DNA of 64,000 nucleotides from Prorocentrum cordatum (taxonomy: Eukaryota; Sar; Dinophyceae; Prorocentrales; Prorocentraceae), in the NCBI GenBank assembly GCA_963575745.1, contig CAUYUJ010019590.1, positions 102,920 to 166,919 on the forward strand. The letters are read 5' to 3'. The translations under genes were made by a program, and so were the position numbers. Below the pieces are notes generated by a model, which saw only the letters and a program-made list of their open reading frames with translations, ran no database searches and was not told where the DNA came from. This document shows positions 33,762-42,545 of the stretch, piece after piece. Every line of letters begins with the position of its first letter. Position 1 is the stretch's first letter.

Positions 33762-34826
33762 CTAATTGATGTCGTCGACATGTTTTGCCGTTAACAGATC
33801 CTGACTGAATTCAAACTCAGGATCATAGCTTGTCGGTGTAAGGCCTGTAGCTCGTGTAGTCGCACGAAGCTCGAGGGAGAACGCTCTTGGGGCGTCATTT
33901 GTACCCGTTCCTGGCTTGAGGCACCTGAGGGAGTGTCGGCTTTCATCGTAAGACGAGAAGCCTGGTAGTGTAAGAAGCACCTGGGCACTTCCCAGTGGAA
34001 GGGCGAAGCAAACCATGCGAGTTTCCTCGCCGGTGGCATGAGCAAGTTCCTCATATGTCAGTCCTTCGAGGAATGCTTCGTCGATGTCCATAGATGCTAA
34101 GATCCATAATAGATGGCGCGCCGCCTCACGTGCCAGAAGCCTCTGGGACTGTCTACGAGCAGTTCCTGAGAAGGCTTCTACATCGAAAACCTCCGCGTCC
34201 ATGAATCCGCGGAGGACAAGTCTAAGACGGAAGGTTTTAACATTATCGGTGCCTACTTTCACAAACTTCCACTTGTATACATATCTGGATGACATGATGT
34301 TAGAAGCTTTTGATAGGTCATACATCTCAAAGCATCGGTTGTCAAGCCAGATCTTGAGTTCGGTGTACAAAGCTTCACTGACCTCTTTAGGATGTGCTGC
34401 TATATCGGCTTTGGTGAGTAGGTCGTCTTCCTTGACTACCACAGCACGTTTAGCAGCCGATGAAACATATACCCTCATCGTTGCGACCATGTCTGTTTCA
34501 AGCTGTGCAAGTTGGGTCCGATCCAACACTACCATTGACATTTCTGGCGTGAAACATAGCTCAACATAGGGACCACGTTCATCACTATCGAGAGAATAGC
34601 CCTCGTCAGGTGTAGCCGAGCATAGAGAGACAAGACAGGGCTCTTGTAGTTCGGGCTCGTCTCCGAGCATCTCCGACACGACGGTATCTTCCTCATCCAC
34701 AGATGCTGAGACCAAGACACATTGGTCGGGCAGCATGGTTGTTGGGACGCAGTAGGGATAGTCGTCGATAACCGTTGTGGGATGAAGGTCCATACGTAGC
34801 TCATCGTACCACCCCTCCATCATCAT
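33762..34826 (-). pseudogene. Copia reverse transcriptase
   Basis: 354 residues. SRYVYKWKFVKVG and FRLRLVLRGFMDAEVFDVE begin the RT (normally Lys/Ala-rich RLVxRGF). LASMDIDEAFLEGLTYEELA is motif A region (Asp in MDIDEAFL). LRCLKPGTGTNDAPRAFSLEL is the substrate-binding block. TAKHVDDIN holds motif C, with the usual Tyr replaced by His (HVDD), followed at once by a stop at 33762. The RT continues in the 33713 frame. The ATGEETRMVCF stretch overlies a GNRA hairpin at 34017 in the least common reading frame. Confidence 0.82.
34017..34030 (-). repeat. GNRA mini-hairpin 5 (possibly fortuitous)
   Basis: Sense stem GCGAG/CTCGC, loop GAAA, but it lacks the trailing C of the extended consensus. It overlies conserved RT sequence (GEETR) without changing domain spacing. 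Confidence 0.5.
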
Positions 34827-35335
34827 AGCCTCGATGTCGTGTTCCTCGCTTTCTTCGTAGATTGTAGACAGGCAGGCTGGTCGTGTTCTCCAGACGTTGT
34901 GCCTAAGTGTTGATACTTGGCAAGGTCGTCATGAAATCCGAGTGAAGGAACTTGTGACGTCAGGCACTGGATGAGTCTGGAATGAGTGCTACCAGTGATT
35001 TGAGAGATGTTCAGGCCGGTGCCTACACACTCGAAACAGTGGAAGGCTGGGTTAACATCGTTGTCGTAGTGGATCAATGTGGACCCGGTGGCGTACTTTA
35101 CTGCAGGTAGATTGGATACGCTCTTGGCCAATCTCACGGCTACTACACGTTCAACTCGGAAATAATTTCGCACGAGATACTGCAGTGCAAGGTGCACGCG
35201 CGGGTGAAACTTGCTGTCGTCGGAAAGATTGAGGTTTCCCTTGTAGTCTGGAATATAGCCAAAGACTTTGGCAGGTTTGCCTGCACCAAGGTGTGCCACA
35301 TATGTAAGGACGGTTTGCATGGCCACGTTGCCCAT
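34823..35335 (-). pseudogene. Copia integrase-RT linker
   Basis: 170 residues with YVAHLGAGKPAKVFGYIPDY and DDSKFHPRVHLALQYLVRNYF, the linker type that follows integrase in these elements. It contains no catalytic motif. An internal shift near 34870 joins it to the RT frame. Confidence 0.55.
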
Positions 35336-35869
35336 GCCAAGTTCCCTGGTGAGAAAGCGGCACGTTACGAATCACCGGAAACGGGCCATTCCCGCCTCCA
35401 TGGTCGTCCTTAGTGGCTGTAGGTTGGTGATAATCGACCAGCCCTGAGAGCACGATTTGTCTTAACTACCGCCGTGGCCTGAGTTATTGCTTCCAAGCTA
35501 ATTTCCCTCACACGGCGTTCGCGTTCGTGGCCTGACGTCTCGGGTCCCTTAGGGAAGTCAAGGGTGTCGAGGTCAGGAAGAAAAGAGGGCTGTCGCCCAG
35601 TGTGTGCTTGGTACGGCGATACTCCGTTGTAAAACGTGAAAGCGTTGGTGGCGAGAACCTTCAGCCAATACTCTAGTAAATACAACGGGGGTGTTGTGTC
35701 TGTTTACCTCTTCCTCAATCATATGGAGAGTGTCCCTAAGAACGCCGTTGCGTGACTCGATCGAGGTCGCGTGTTGGCCAGGCGCTCGGATACGAAGTGT
35801 CGTACCTTTGTTCGCCATCATGGCCTTGGCAGTCTCATTATTGAGGGCACCAACTCCATCTGAATACAA
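35151..35869 (-). pseudogene. Copia integrase core and C-terminus, frameshifted
   Basis: The frame from 35869 has MYSDGVGALNNETA (second catalytic Asp) and APGQHATSIESRNGVLRDTL (catalytic Glu). After another shift the frame 35685-35410 has NAFTFYNGVSPYQAHTGRQP, the conserved block after the core, and LEAITQATAVVKTNRALRAG. Frame 35453-35151 gives LVDYHQPTATKDDHGG and GPFPVIRN, the C-terminal barrel-like region. Three frames are needed for about 240 residues, so the copy is inactive. Confidence 0.75.
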
Positions 35870-35881
35870 GACTTTGAAGGG

Positions 35882-37375
35882 TCAATGATAAGCAATCCAG
35901 CAGTAGTGGTAGGCGTCGAGTATAGTGTCACGTTCTCTATCAGGAATCTCTTGGCCTGCTGCCAGGCGGATACATCGGTCCATACTATGAAATATGGTCC
36001 ATTTCTTGTAAAACATGAGATCCACTTCGCCTTCGCCAAGCCAATTTCCAGGAAGGCTTACGGAAGGTAGCGTAGAATTACCCGGACGTTCCCATGCTCT
36101 ACATTCCCGACATGTGTCACAGATTTCCTTGATCATATGTAATCGAACGCTATCCAGTCCCACTTTATCTAAGATCAGCCTCATCTTGGGTTCCTTTGCG
36201 TGATACCACCGAAAATGCAGTTTGCGGAGTTCCTTTTTGACTACGTGAGGTTCGTGACTACGGAGGTTCAGCAGACTGTGTTGGATGTCAAATCTCGCCC
36301 AGTCGGGCAGTCGTGGAGTCCCCGAGCCGGTTGAGGCAAGAGGGTTCCTCGTAGCTCTCCGCAGTCGGTCTCCTTCATCAACTGCATCCGGTGGTGGAGG
36401 TACGCCTTCTTCTAGGCGACCACGGCGGGCCGCCACTTGTGGCGGCTCGCCCGAAGACGCGGGGGGCGTGTTTCCACGCTCAGGCGCGTCTCGCAGTATG
36501 TCGTTACTGCCAGCGCCAGATGTAGGATCAGCGTTCCCAAAGGCTCGTGGTCGCGGTGGCCTGGCGTGAGCGCCCTGACGGCCACCCGATGCCGAAGCTT
36601 GGCCCTCCCCAGGCTTGGGTAAGGGTTCCCACCAAGCTGGCACATCGCGGCCCTCGGGATCGCGATCATCTGGGAGTTTGAACGGCTCGGCAAAGCGGCA
36701 CTTGCCGGGCTCAGTGTCGAGGTGGTTATTAACACCCTTGCTTCTCGTAAGATCCCTTTGACATGCAGGGCATGGCCAGTTTACAGAGATCGAGTCATGA
36801 TACTTACACTGTGTAGGATCTCTGTTGTGGCTGGGACTGTCCTTCCGGGCATTGTCGATGCATGCTGGGCACGTAGCCACTTTTGGGATGATACGATCGC
36901 CGATGCGTCTCATACCCTCTCCTGGTTCAGCTTGATCAAGGAGGTCAGCAAGATAAGCATGCGCAGTTCGTGTAGGCGCGTCTCCGCGCGTGTTGTCGAT
37001 GGCTTTCGCCAGATAGACGGCTGCCACAAAGGCAGACTGCAGTCGTCGAGTGTATTTTTGTGCCAGTGAAAGCTCCCTGTTGCACGGTTGTGCATGCACA
37101 TGCTGGTCGTTGCACTTGAGTCGCTCAAAAGGCTTAGAAAATGGCTCGTCGTTGCTGGTGATATTCGTCGGCTTCTTGATATAGTCACCAGCCGTATATT
37201 TAAGTCCCGTCGCACATTGGTCGATGCGTACGATCGTGATATGCGATCGGTCGGCAAGTTCTTTGCATGGGGGGATATCATCCACCCATGTTCCTGTGGG
37301 TTGTTCGCGTATAAACCACCTCCGTGCATTATCTTGAGTAACAGCTATTTTACCACAATAAGTTATGTGTGGCAA
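35882..37375 (-). pseudogene. Copia pre-integrase zinc finger and start of integrase core
   Basis: 497 residues. Residues 1-90 continue the methyltransferase-like region. Four CxxC pairs occur around residues 160-215 (TCPACIDN, PCPACQRD). After a Pro-rich linker with an RGNTP hairpin peptide, residues 387-425 give the HHCC finger (LHFRWYH ... CDTCREC), and EVDLMFY (Asp at about 452) opens the integrase catalytic core. The frame ends at a TGA in the core, which continues in the next frame (35869 down). Integrase inserts the cDNA into the genome. Confidence 0.75.
36466..36479 (-). repeat. GNRA mini-hairpin 6
   Basis: Sense stem GCGTG/CACGC, loop GAAA. Reads RGNTP. Confidence 0.8.
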
Positions 37376-37378
37376 ATA

Positions 37379-38844
37379 TTATGTATGATGCTGTTCCCAA
37401 GTGTTATAGTTGGCTTTGTAGTTGTAGTAGGCTGGTGGTCCTGTGGTGCGGCAGTTGGGCTGTAGCATGGCTACTCGTACGTAGCATACTGCGAAGTAGT
37501 GGTCTACAGCTCGCTGCACCGAAGGATCCCCCAGGTCGACACACGTGGTCTTGTCTAAGTTGCCTCCTGAGGAGAGACCCCTTGAGAAGGCAAGCTCTGA
37601 AATACCACCCTCACCTCCACAAAGCTCCAACATATCCACGCAATAGTTGTGACCACAGCATAGAGTGGCCACTATGCTATATATGTCCGCGTGTGTGTCG
37701 GGCATAGATGTGGGGAGGGTAAGGAACAGGTCATCTTCCTCGTCTGAGCTAATCAGCTCGACAGGCACGTCGGTGATCCAGGTCGCCATAAGATCCTGTC
37801 CGAGTCCTGACAAGTCGTCACCGCAATCATCGTTTCCATCTTCAACGTGCTTTTATGCGGCGAGGCTTGATGCCTGCCTCCTTTTCGGCTTTGAGCCTTT
37901 CCTTCTGTTTGATACGCGACTCCGTAGGTAAGACTTGCTCGTCCTGTTCACCGGTCTGTGTGCCCATCGTCGTTGATGAGTGGGCAACTGCATCAATCGC
38001 CAGGAGTCGGGAGGGGAGAAGGACAGTCATCTATGATGACGCGTCTAGGTTTCTACGGTGATCGAGTAGGCTCGTTTCCGAGCATGACCGGTACCTCGGG
38101 CTGCCAGTACATCCGCGTACTGATGTTGGCAAGTCCTGTAGGTAGTGGTGCACGCCAATCATATCCCGTTGGTTGATCGGCTACTGCGATATCCTGAATA
38201 ACGGTGTTGGTACCCAGGTTAATCGTTACACGTCGGATGACATCAGACCATTTCGGTCCTCCTTTGTTGGTTGTCACATAATGGTGTATGTTGTGATCCG
38301 TACGTGTGTAGGTATTCAAGTATATCGGCACGTTTCCGTGCGTAGTGTTGCTTCCCAGGATTCTATCGTTGAGGTGACGGATAAGTGTGATGCGTGTCTG
38401 GGTTCTCCATTCAGCATGTCGTACCGTTTGGCCGTACCAATCCAAGACGTGCTGTGGCATCGCCAGCTTGCACGTACATGCCCACAACTTAGAGCTAATC
38501 GGTTTCGAAGTAGCTACCTGCATATAGGTGCCACTCGGTGTATTGTCTTGCATATTAAACCTAATACCGAAATGGCATAACCGCATCCGTACTACCGTCA
38601 ACGTCAGGTCTTCCAGAGTATCACGTATTGGAGATAACTTCCAAACGCATCCTGGGGGGCCAAACACTATAATTGTCATGAGGAGCTTCTTGGTTTTCGT
38701 CAGAAGGTTCTGAATGCGCGACCAATGTGGGGCTACTCTTTTACCTGGGGTTCGTACGTACCAGTCACCCGGGGTACTAACCCATATGACAGCATAATCA
38801 CCGCTGATCACCGCACCCAGATAATCTGTGCCCACAGTTGTCAT
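37379..38844 (-). pseudogene. Methyltransferase-like segments of the copia polyprotein
   Basis: Three minus-strand frames (38844-38053, 38030-37842, 37813-37379) form one broken region. The first has IIVFGPPGCVWKL and VVRMRLCHFGIRF; the second a basic helix ending EAGIKPRRIK; the third VDMLELCGGEGGISELAFSR, which looks like a SAM-binding motif I (LELxxGxGG), then CVDLGDPSVQRAVDHYF and LQPNCRTTGPPAYYN, where a Pro-x-Cys could match the catalytic loop of C5-cytosine methyltransferases. The next ORF begins with FIREQPTGTW, comparable to the ENV block. Capture of cytosine methyltransferases by dinoflagellate LTR elements has been reported. Whether this is that family, or only a remnant, needs a profile search. 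Confidence 0.5.
38070..38083 (-). repeat. GNRA mini-hairpin 7
   Basis: Sense stem GCTCG/CGAGC, loop GAAA. Reads LGNEP. Confidence 0.8.
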
Positions 38845-38943
38845 GAGCTCATTGTGGGAACTGCGATCACAAGTGTATCCTCGGGTGCGGAGGTCAGCGC
38901 ATGCCTCTCTCGTATCTTCGATAACGAAAGCTCTTTTCCTATG

Positions 38944-38957
38944 GCAGGTTGCCCCGC
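38944..38957 (-). repeat. GNRA mini-hairpin 8
   Basis: Sense stem GCGGG/CCTGC with one G-U pair, loop GCAA. The plus strand has an A-C mismatch. No assigned frame. Confidence 0.75.
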
Positions 38958-39033
38958 TGTCCTCGTTACCCCCCGGCCTCTCGGCTATCAGGCAAGGCGA
39001 CGAGGGGGCAGCGTCGCCCTGCCATCCTCGAGA

Positions 39034-40143
39034 TTAAGAAGATGCGCCTGCAACATCTGCCAGCATCTGAGCTTCCCTGAAATGCTGGAGCTCTGCACCG
39101 CAGCGCGCGGTAGCCTCAGAGGCGGATTGCTCCGCAAACGCGGCAAGCATGGATGGATTATCCACCAGCTGCTTCAATAAGCCTTTCGACCTTGCGTCGT
39201 TGACCGTCGGCAGCTCATGGTTCGCGTATCCCATCACTATCTTCCGGCGTGACCGCGCAGCATCCATGGGTGCAAATCCGCCATGCTGGGCCAGTGTCCT
39301 GGCTACGAAGCAATCAAACGTCTCCAGATCGTCGATGCTGTCGCCTCTCATCGTCGCCTTGGCGAGTATCGCGAGCAACCCTTGAGGCAGGTTGCCCTGC
39401 AGTTGTTGGCGCTCTTGCGCGGGGGATGGCTCGCCTGTCAGCACCGTCTGGAACGATGTTGTACTTGTACTCGAGGCGGGTTGCCCCGCGGCCCCAAATA
39501 GATCACACCTGACTGACAGATGTCCTGATGGCAGCTTCGTTGTCGGCATGATCTTGGAGCCCTCGGGGAGTTCCATCTTGACCTGCCCCTTCCCAAGGAA
39601 TACCAGCTTCTCCTGACCTCGTTCGAGCACAATGATAGCGCGCTTATCCTGCATACTGTCGAGGCCCAGGATAGCCGGCAGGTCCTTGCCGCAGCCTGAC
39701 ACAATATTAATATTGTACGAGTCGAGATGGGTCGAGCCCTGGCACTCGCAGGCAATGCTGAAGGTGGCCACGGTATCAGCTGGGGCCGACCCCTCGCCCA
39801 CCCCGTTGATGTTCAAACGAGAGCGAGGTTCAAAAGTACAAGGACGATTATGTGCCTCAGCAGCCTGGACGAACTTGCGGCTCGTATTTTCTCCCATTAT
39901 GTTGATATTTGAGTCCACGTCTATGAGGATTGAATTTCCACCATCCTCAAGAAACGTCTTACTCGGCTGCTTGATGTGCACTGTCTCTGACGTGCCGGCT
40001 GCGCTGTCTGGCGGATTGCCCGGCATCTCGGTCATACTTCTTGGCGGGTCTCCCCGCATCGTGCTGGCACCTGGCCTTCCTGCGGCCATACGTGCCAGGT
40101 CGACGCAGTGGAAGTGCGACACGTCCTGTCGTGCACTGTTCAC
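39034..40143 (-). CDS. Retropepsin-like region
   Basis: 369 residues. SILIDVDSNINIMG (residues 71-84) sits where aspartic proteases have (L/I)-D-(T/S)-G-(A/S); here the Gly position holds Asp, so the catalytic loop is altered or this is a divergent form. NINGVGEGSAPADTVATFSI, then DLPAILGLDSMQDKRAIIVL and LPSGHLSVRCDLF follow the protease layout of dinoflagellate copia elements as I recall them (second hydrophobic-hydrophobic-Gly near LPAILGL). Role: cleaves the polyprotein. Position before integrase fits copia. Four hairpin copies occur in the frame, one degenerate. Confidence 0.6.
   Translation of the reverse strand: MNSARQDVSHFHCVDLARMAAGRPGASTMRGDPPRSMTEMPGNPPDSAAGTSETVHIKQPSKTFLEDGGNSILIDVDSNINIMGENTSRKFVQAAEAHNRPCTFEPRSRLNINGVGEGSAPADTVATFSIACECQGSTHLDSYNINIVSGCGKDLPAILGLDSMQDKRAIIVLERGQEKLVFLGKGQVKMELPEGSKIMPTTKLPSGHLSVRCDLFGAAGQPASSTSTTSFQTVLTGEPSPAQERQQLQGNLPQGLLAILAKATMRGDSIDDLETFDCFVARTLAQHGGFAPMDAARSRRKIVMGYANHELPTVNDARSKGLLKQLVDNPSMLAAFAEQSASEATARCGAELQHFREAQMLADVAGASS
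39387..39400 (-). repeat. GNRA mini-hairpin 9
   Basis: Sense stem GCAGG/CCTGC, loop GCAA. Reads QGNLP. Confidence 0.8.
39476..39489 (-). repeat. GNRA mini-hairpin 10
   Basis: Sense stem GCGGG/CCCGC, loop GCAA. Reads AGQPA, shifted one base from the main class. Confidence 0.8.
40044..40057 (-). repeat. GNRA mini-hairpin 11
   Basis: Sense stem GCGGG/CCCGC, loop GAGA. Reads RGDPP. Confidence 0.8.
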
Positions 40144-40414
40144 GGGTAGTGCGCCGCGTCAGCGTCAGATACGAATGATGGGCGATGTCCTGTAGTCCCT
40201 CATTTGTAAGGTGATCCCTGCACTGCAACCACTCGTCGAACTCAGCGTTCGTGGCTGAGAGTTCGACGGCCCTGACTGCTGTTGCCGCTGTCGCCTCTGA
40301 AGAGTCTGAGAGGTCAAACGACTCACTCTCAGGATTATCGGCGTCCAGCATGAACGTGGTGCGTGCGTTGTCCATCTGGGTCTGGAAGTGGCGAACACGC
40401 AGTTCTCGCAGCTG

Positions 40415-41203
40415 TTAAGGGTCAAATGGCAGCTCGGCCCCACCCCCACTCTGGGGTGACATCGGAGGAGCCACCTGCCCGACTCCAGGGTCGCAATGAG
40501 TCGGAAAGATCGGCACAGGTGGGGCATTGGCAGGTTTCCCTGCTGAGGCGCCGTCATCGGGATAGGCTGGTCGAAGTATCCCGTGTCTATCCTCTCCCTC
40601 ACCTCCTCCGGGCGGGTTTCCCCGCTGCTGGGACTGTGCTGTCTGCCTGTCTAGCTTAATGGCTGTCATTTCCTCCACCATGCCCCTCAACTCTCGCAGC
40701 TCTCTCGCTGCCTGTTCGGGAGCCTGAGTGACGGAGCCGGTCCATGGGAACGATGACGCCATGATACCTGGCGCTCGGCAGATAGCACATACTGGTTGCT
40801 GAGGATCTCCTTCTCGCTGATTCGCAACATGGTCCACCACATTCGAGTTCCAGCACTCCTCGTGGAACATATGGTTGCACCTCAAGCGGTAAATGCTCTC
40901 CCTCGGCAGAAACTCCTCGAGGCATACCGCGCAGGTGTCTTCCATCCCAGTATAGATTTCCACGTCTGCCGCCCTAGGGTACACCCGCCGCTGCCGCTCC
41001 AGGACTGTTTCGGAGCCCAGGAGAGCAGCTGGAGGATCTCCTGCGGGGGCCAGTACCTCCGGCGCTACGGCAACCAATGCTGGAGGAGCTGCCGCTGTGG
41101 AAGCTGCGGGCGACACGGCTGGCGAGTTTCCTCGCATGGGTGAACCTCTGTTCCTCACGACTTCAAGCGCGGCTGCGCGTGCTTGGTCACGTACACTCTG
41201 CAC
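40415..41203 (-). CDS. RING-H2 finger protein segment of the copia element
   Basis: 262 residues. C91, C94, C109, H111, H114, C117, C139 and C142 form a complete C-x2-C ... C-x-H-x2-H-x2-C ... C-x2-C RING-H2 (DTCAVCLEEF, LRCNHMFHEECW, PVCAICRAPG). RING-H2 domains usually recruit E2 enzymes for ubiquitin transfer. All eight zinc ligands are intact. It follows the Tpt1 region and precedes the protease region, so it was presumably released from, or part of, the polyprotein. Three hairpins occur in the frame (RGNSP, RGNPP, and AGKPA in a shifted frame). Confidence 0.85.
   Translation of the reverse strand: MQSVRDQARAAALEVVRNRGSPMRGNSPAVSPAASTAAAPPALVAVAPEVLAPAGDPPAALLGSETVLERQRRVYPRAADVEIYTGMEDTCAVCLEEFLPRESIYRLRCNHMFHEECWNSNVVDHVANQREGDPQQPVCAICRAPGIMASSFPWTGSVTQAPEQAARELRELRGMVEEMTAIKLDRQTAQSQQRGNPPGGGEGEDRHGILRPAYPDDGASAGKPANAPPVPIFPTHCDPGVGQVAPPMSPQSGGGAELPFDP
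40530..40543 (-). repeat. GNRA mini-hairpin 12
   Basis: Sense stem GCAGG/CCTGC, loop GAAA. Reads AGKPA. Confidence 0.8.
40612..40625 (-). repeat. GNRA mini-hairpin 13
   Basis: Sense stem GCGGG/CCCGC, loop GAAA. Reads RGNPP. Confidence 0.8.
41122..41135 (-). repeat. GNRA mini-hairpin 14
   Basis: Sense stem GCGAG/CTCGC, loop GAAA. Reads RGNSP. Confidence 0.8.
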
Positions 41204-41206
41204 CGC

Positions 41207-42418
41207 CTACCTGCGCCTAAAACACGCCTGTTGAGTGTGGTACGTCTGCCTGATGTAGTCTGGCACTCCCCAACTGCCGGATGATATCGAATGGGCAGTA
41301 GACTGGACGGCCACCTCTGGCGTCGTCGGCGCAGTCATGAAAGCCATGTGCGGGCACATGGACTGATCACTGCAGCGCACATTCGTGAGGCTATGAAACT
41401 GATCCGCAGTCTCGCGAACAAATCTGTTCGGGACTCTAGACCCGTCTGGGTACAGTGGCGGATCCATTGGAGCTGGTGCTGGCCACTGGCCCTGGGCCAT
41501 GCTCGGATGAGCATCGAAGGCCGGGATAAAGGCTCGTTGCCGAGCAGGGCCAAGTGGATTCGGACCCTCTGGCTCCCAGGACCAGGCTGGCCTCCACCTC
41601 TGACCGCTCGGGCGGGGCAGGTTGTGACTCTGCAGCTGTTGTACCGCAGCTGCCACCCTTGCGCGGTAATTATCAGGCACTCCAGCAGCAGTGTTTTGGC
41701 GAGCTAAAGGTCGGTGGTGTACTGGAGTACCAGGCAGGTTTCCCTGCAGACTCGTTGGCGTGCCCGGTGGCATCATGCTCAAAAGAGCTGTGCCATGCTC
41801 AGCTCTGGCCGCGGCAATCCGCTCCATGAGAGTGCCATTCGTGGCAGATCGAGCAGGAGTCCCAAACGGAGACTGCGCTGGCGGTGTCGCCACTGGGGCC
41901 ATGCCCCTCGGTGTGTGCATGCTATGCGAGGGGCTCCCTGGCATCTGCTCGAATCGAGGAGGCTCTCCGAAGATGCGGCCGAACGTTTGCGGGTCTCCCT
42001 GCGGTTCGGGCATGTCGTTCCTGAGTCCATTAACGGGCAGGTTGCCCTGCGCGGCCTGGCGGTTGCGCGCCACCATGGCGGACGTAGCTCCCTGACCTGC
42101 GGCCCAGGGATCTTGCTGGCACAGTCTGTCCGCTAGCTGTTCCACCTGCTCAGGATTTAGAGCAGCCGCGATCTGATCCAGATCCGAGGTGCTGAGGACC
42201 TGCCAAGATATGGCACTAGGCCCTTGGCTTGGAGCACGGCTTGGAGCCGCGCTTCCCGCCTCACTCTCGTTGATCACGAGGATATGGTGGATTTGGGGCT
42301 GGTTTCCCAGCATTGTTGGGCTGCAATGGTCCCCTAACTCTCTTTGACCATAAACCGCATGAGGCTCATTAGCATCTCGGTCAAGAGACCATCTGTGCAT
42401 AATACTAGCACTGCCCAC
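41207..42418 (-). CDS. Proline/glutamine-rich linker ORF of the copia polyprotein
   Basis: 403 residues without an identifiable domain. It has a helical stretch (LDQIAAALNPEQVEQLADRL, about residues 79-99) and long disordered Pro/Ala/Gln sequence. Four intact hairpins (QGNLP twice, LGNQP, and one in another frame reading ARQRA) and one with an A-C mismatch (QGDPQ) lie within it. Confidence 0.45.
   Translation of the reverse strand: MGSASIMHRWSLDRDANEPHAVYGQRELGDHCSPTMLGNQPQIHHILVINESEAGSAAPSRAPSQGPSAISWQVLSTSDLDQIAAALNPEQVEQLADRLCQQDPWAAGQGATSAMVARNRQAAQGNLPVNGLRNDMPEPQGDPQTFGRIFGEPPRFEQMPGSPSHSMHTPRGMAPVATPPAQSPFGTPARSATNGTLMERIAAARAEHGTALLSMMPPGTPTSLQGNLPGTPVHHRPLARQNTAAGVPDNYRARVAAAVQQLQSHNLPRPSGQRWRPAWSWEPEGPNPLGPARQRAFIPAFDAHPSMAQGQWPAPAPMDPPLYPDGSRVPNRFVRETADQFHSLTNVRCSDQSMCPHMAFMTAPTTPEVAVQSTAHSISSGSWGVPDYIRQTYHTQQACFRRR
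41532..41545 (-). repeat. GNRA mini-hairpin 15
   Basis: Sense stem GCTCG/CGAGC, loop GCAA. Reads ARQRA. Confidence 0.8.
41734..41747 (-). repeat. GNRA mini-hairpin 16
   Basis: Sense stem GCAGG/CCTGC, loop GAAA. Reads QGNLP. Confidence 0.8.
42037..42050 (-). repeat. GNRA mini-hairpin 17
   Basis: Sense stem GCAGG/CCTGC, loop GCAA. Reads QGNLP. Confidence 0.8.
42298..42311 (-). repeat. GNRA mini-hairpin 18
   Basis: Sense stem GCTGG/CCAGC, loop GAAA. Reads LGNQP. Confidence 0.8.
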
Positions 42419-42545
42419 CGTTTTTCACTTGTTCGGTGCCGTCATTATGGCAGTGGAACAGCGTGCACGGCGACTACCCATATATTCTGAATTCCGTCAA
42501 TGCTTTCCTGTGGAGAATTCCTCCACGTATGCAATGTAATACGGC

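Noticed and set aside
36429-36446. GCCGCCAC-TT-GTGGCGGC inverted repeat
   Set aside because: A strong hairpin, but it does not fit the GNRA family and is a single occurrence in GC-rich coding sequence.
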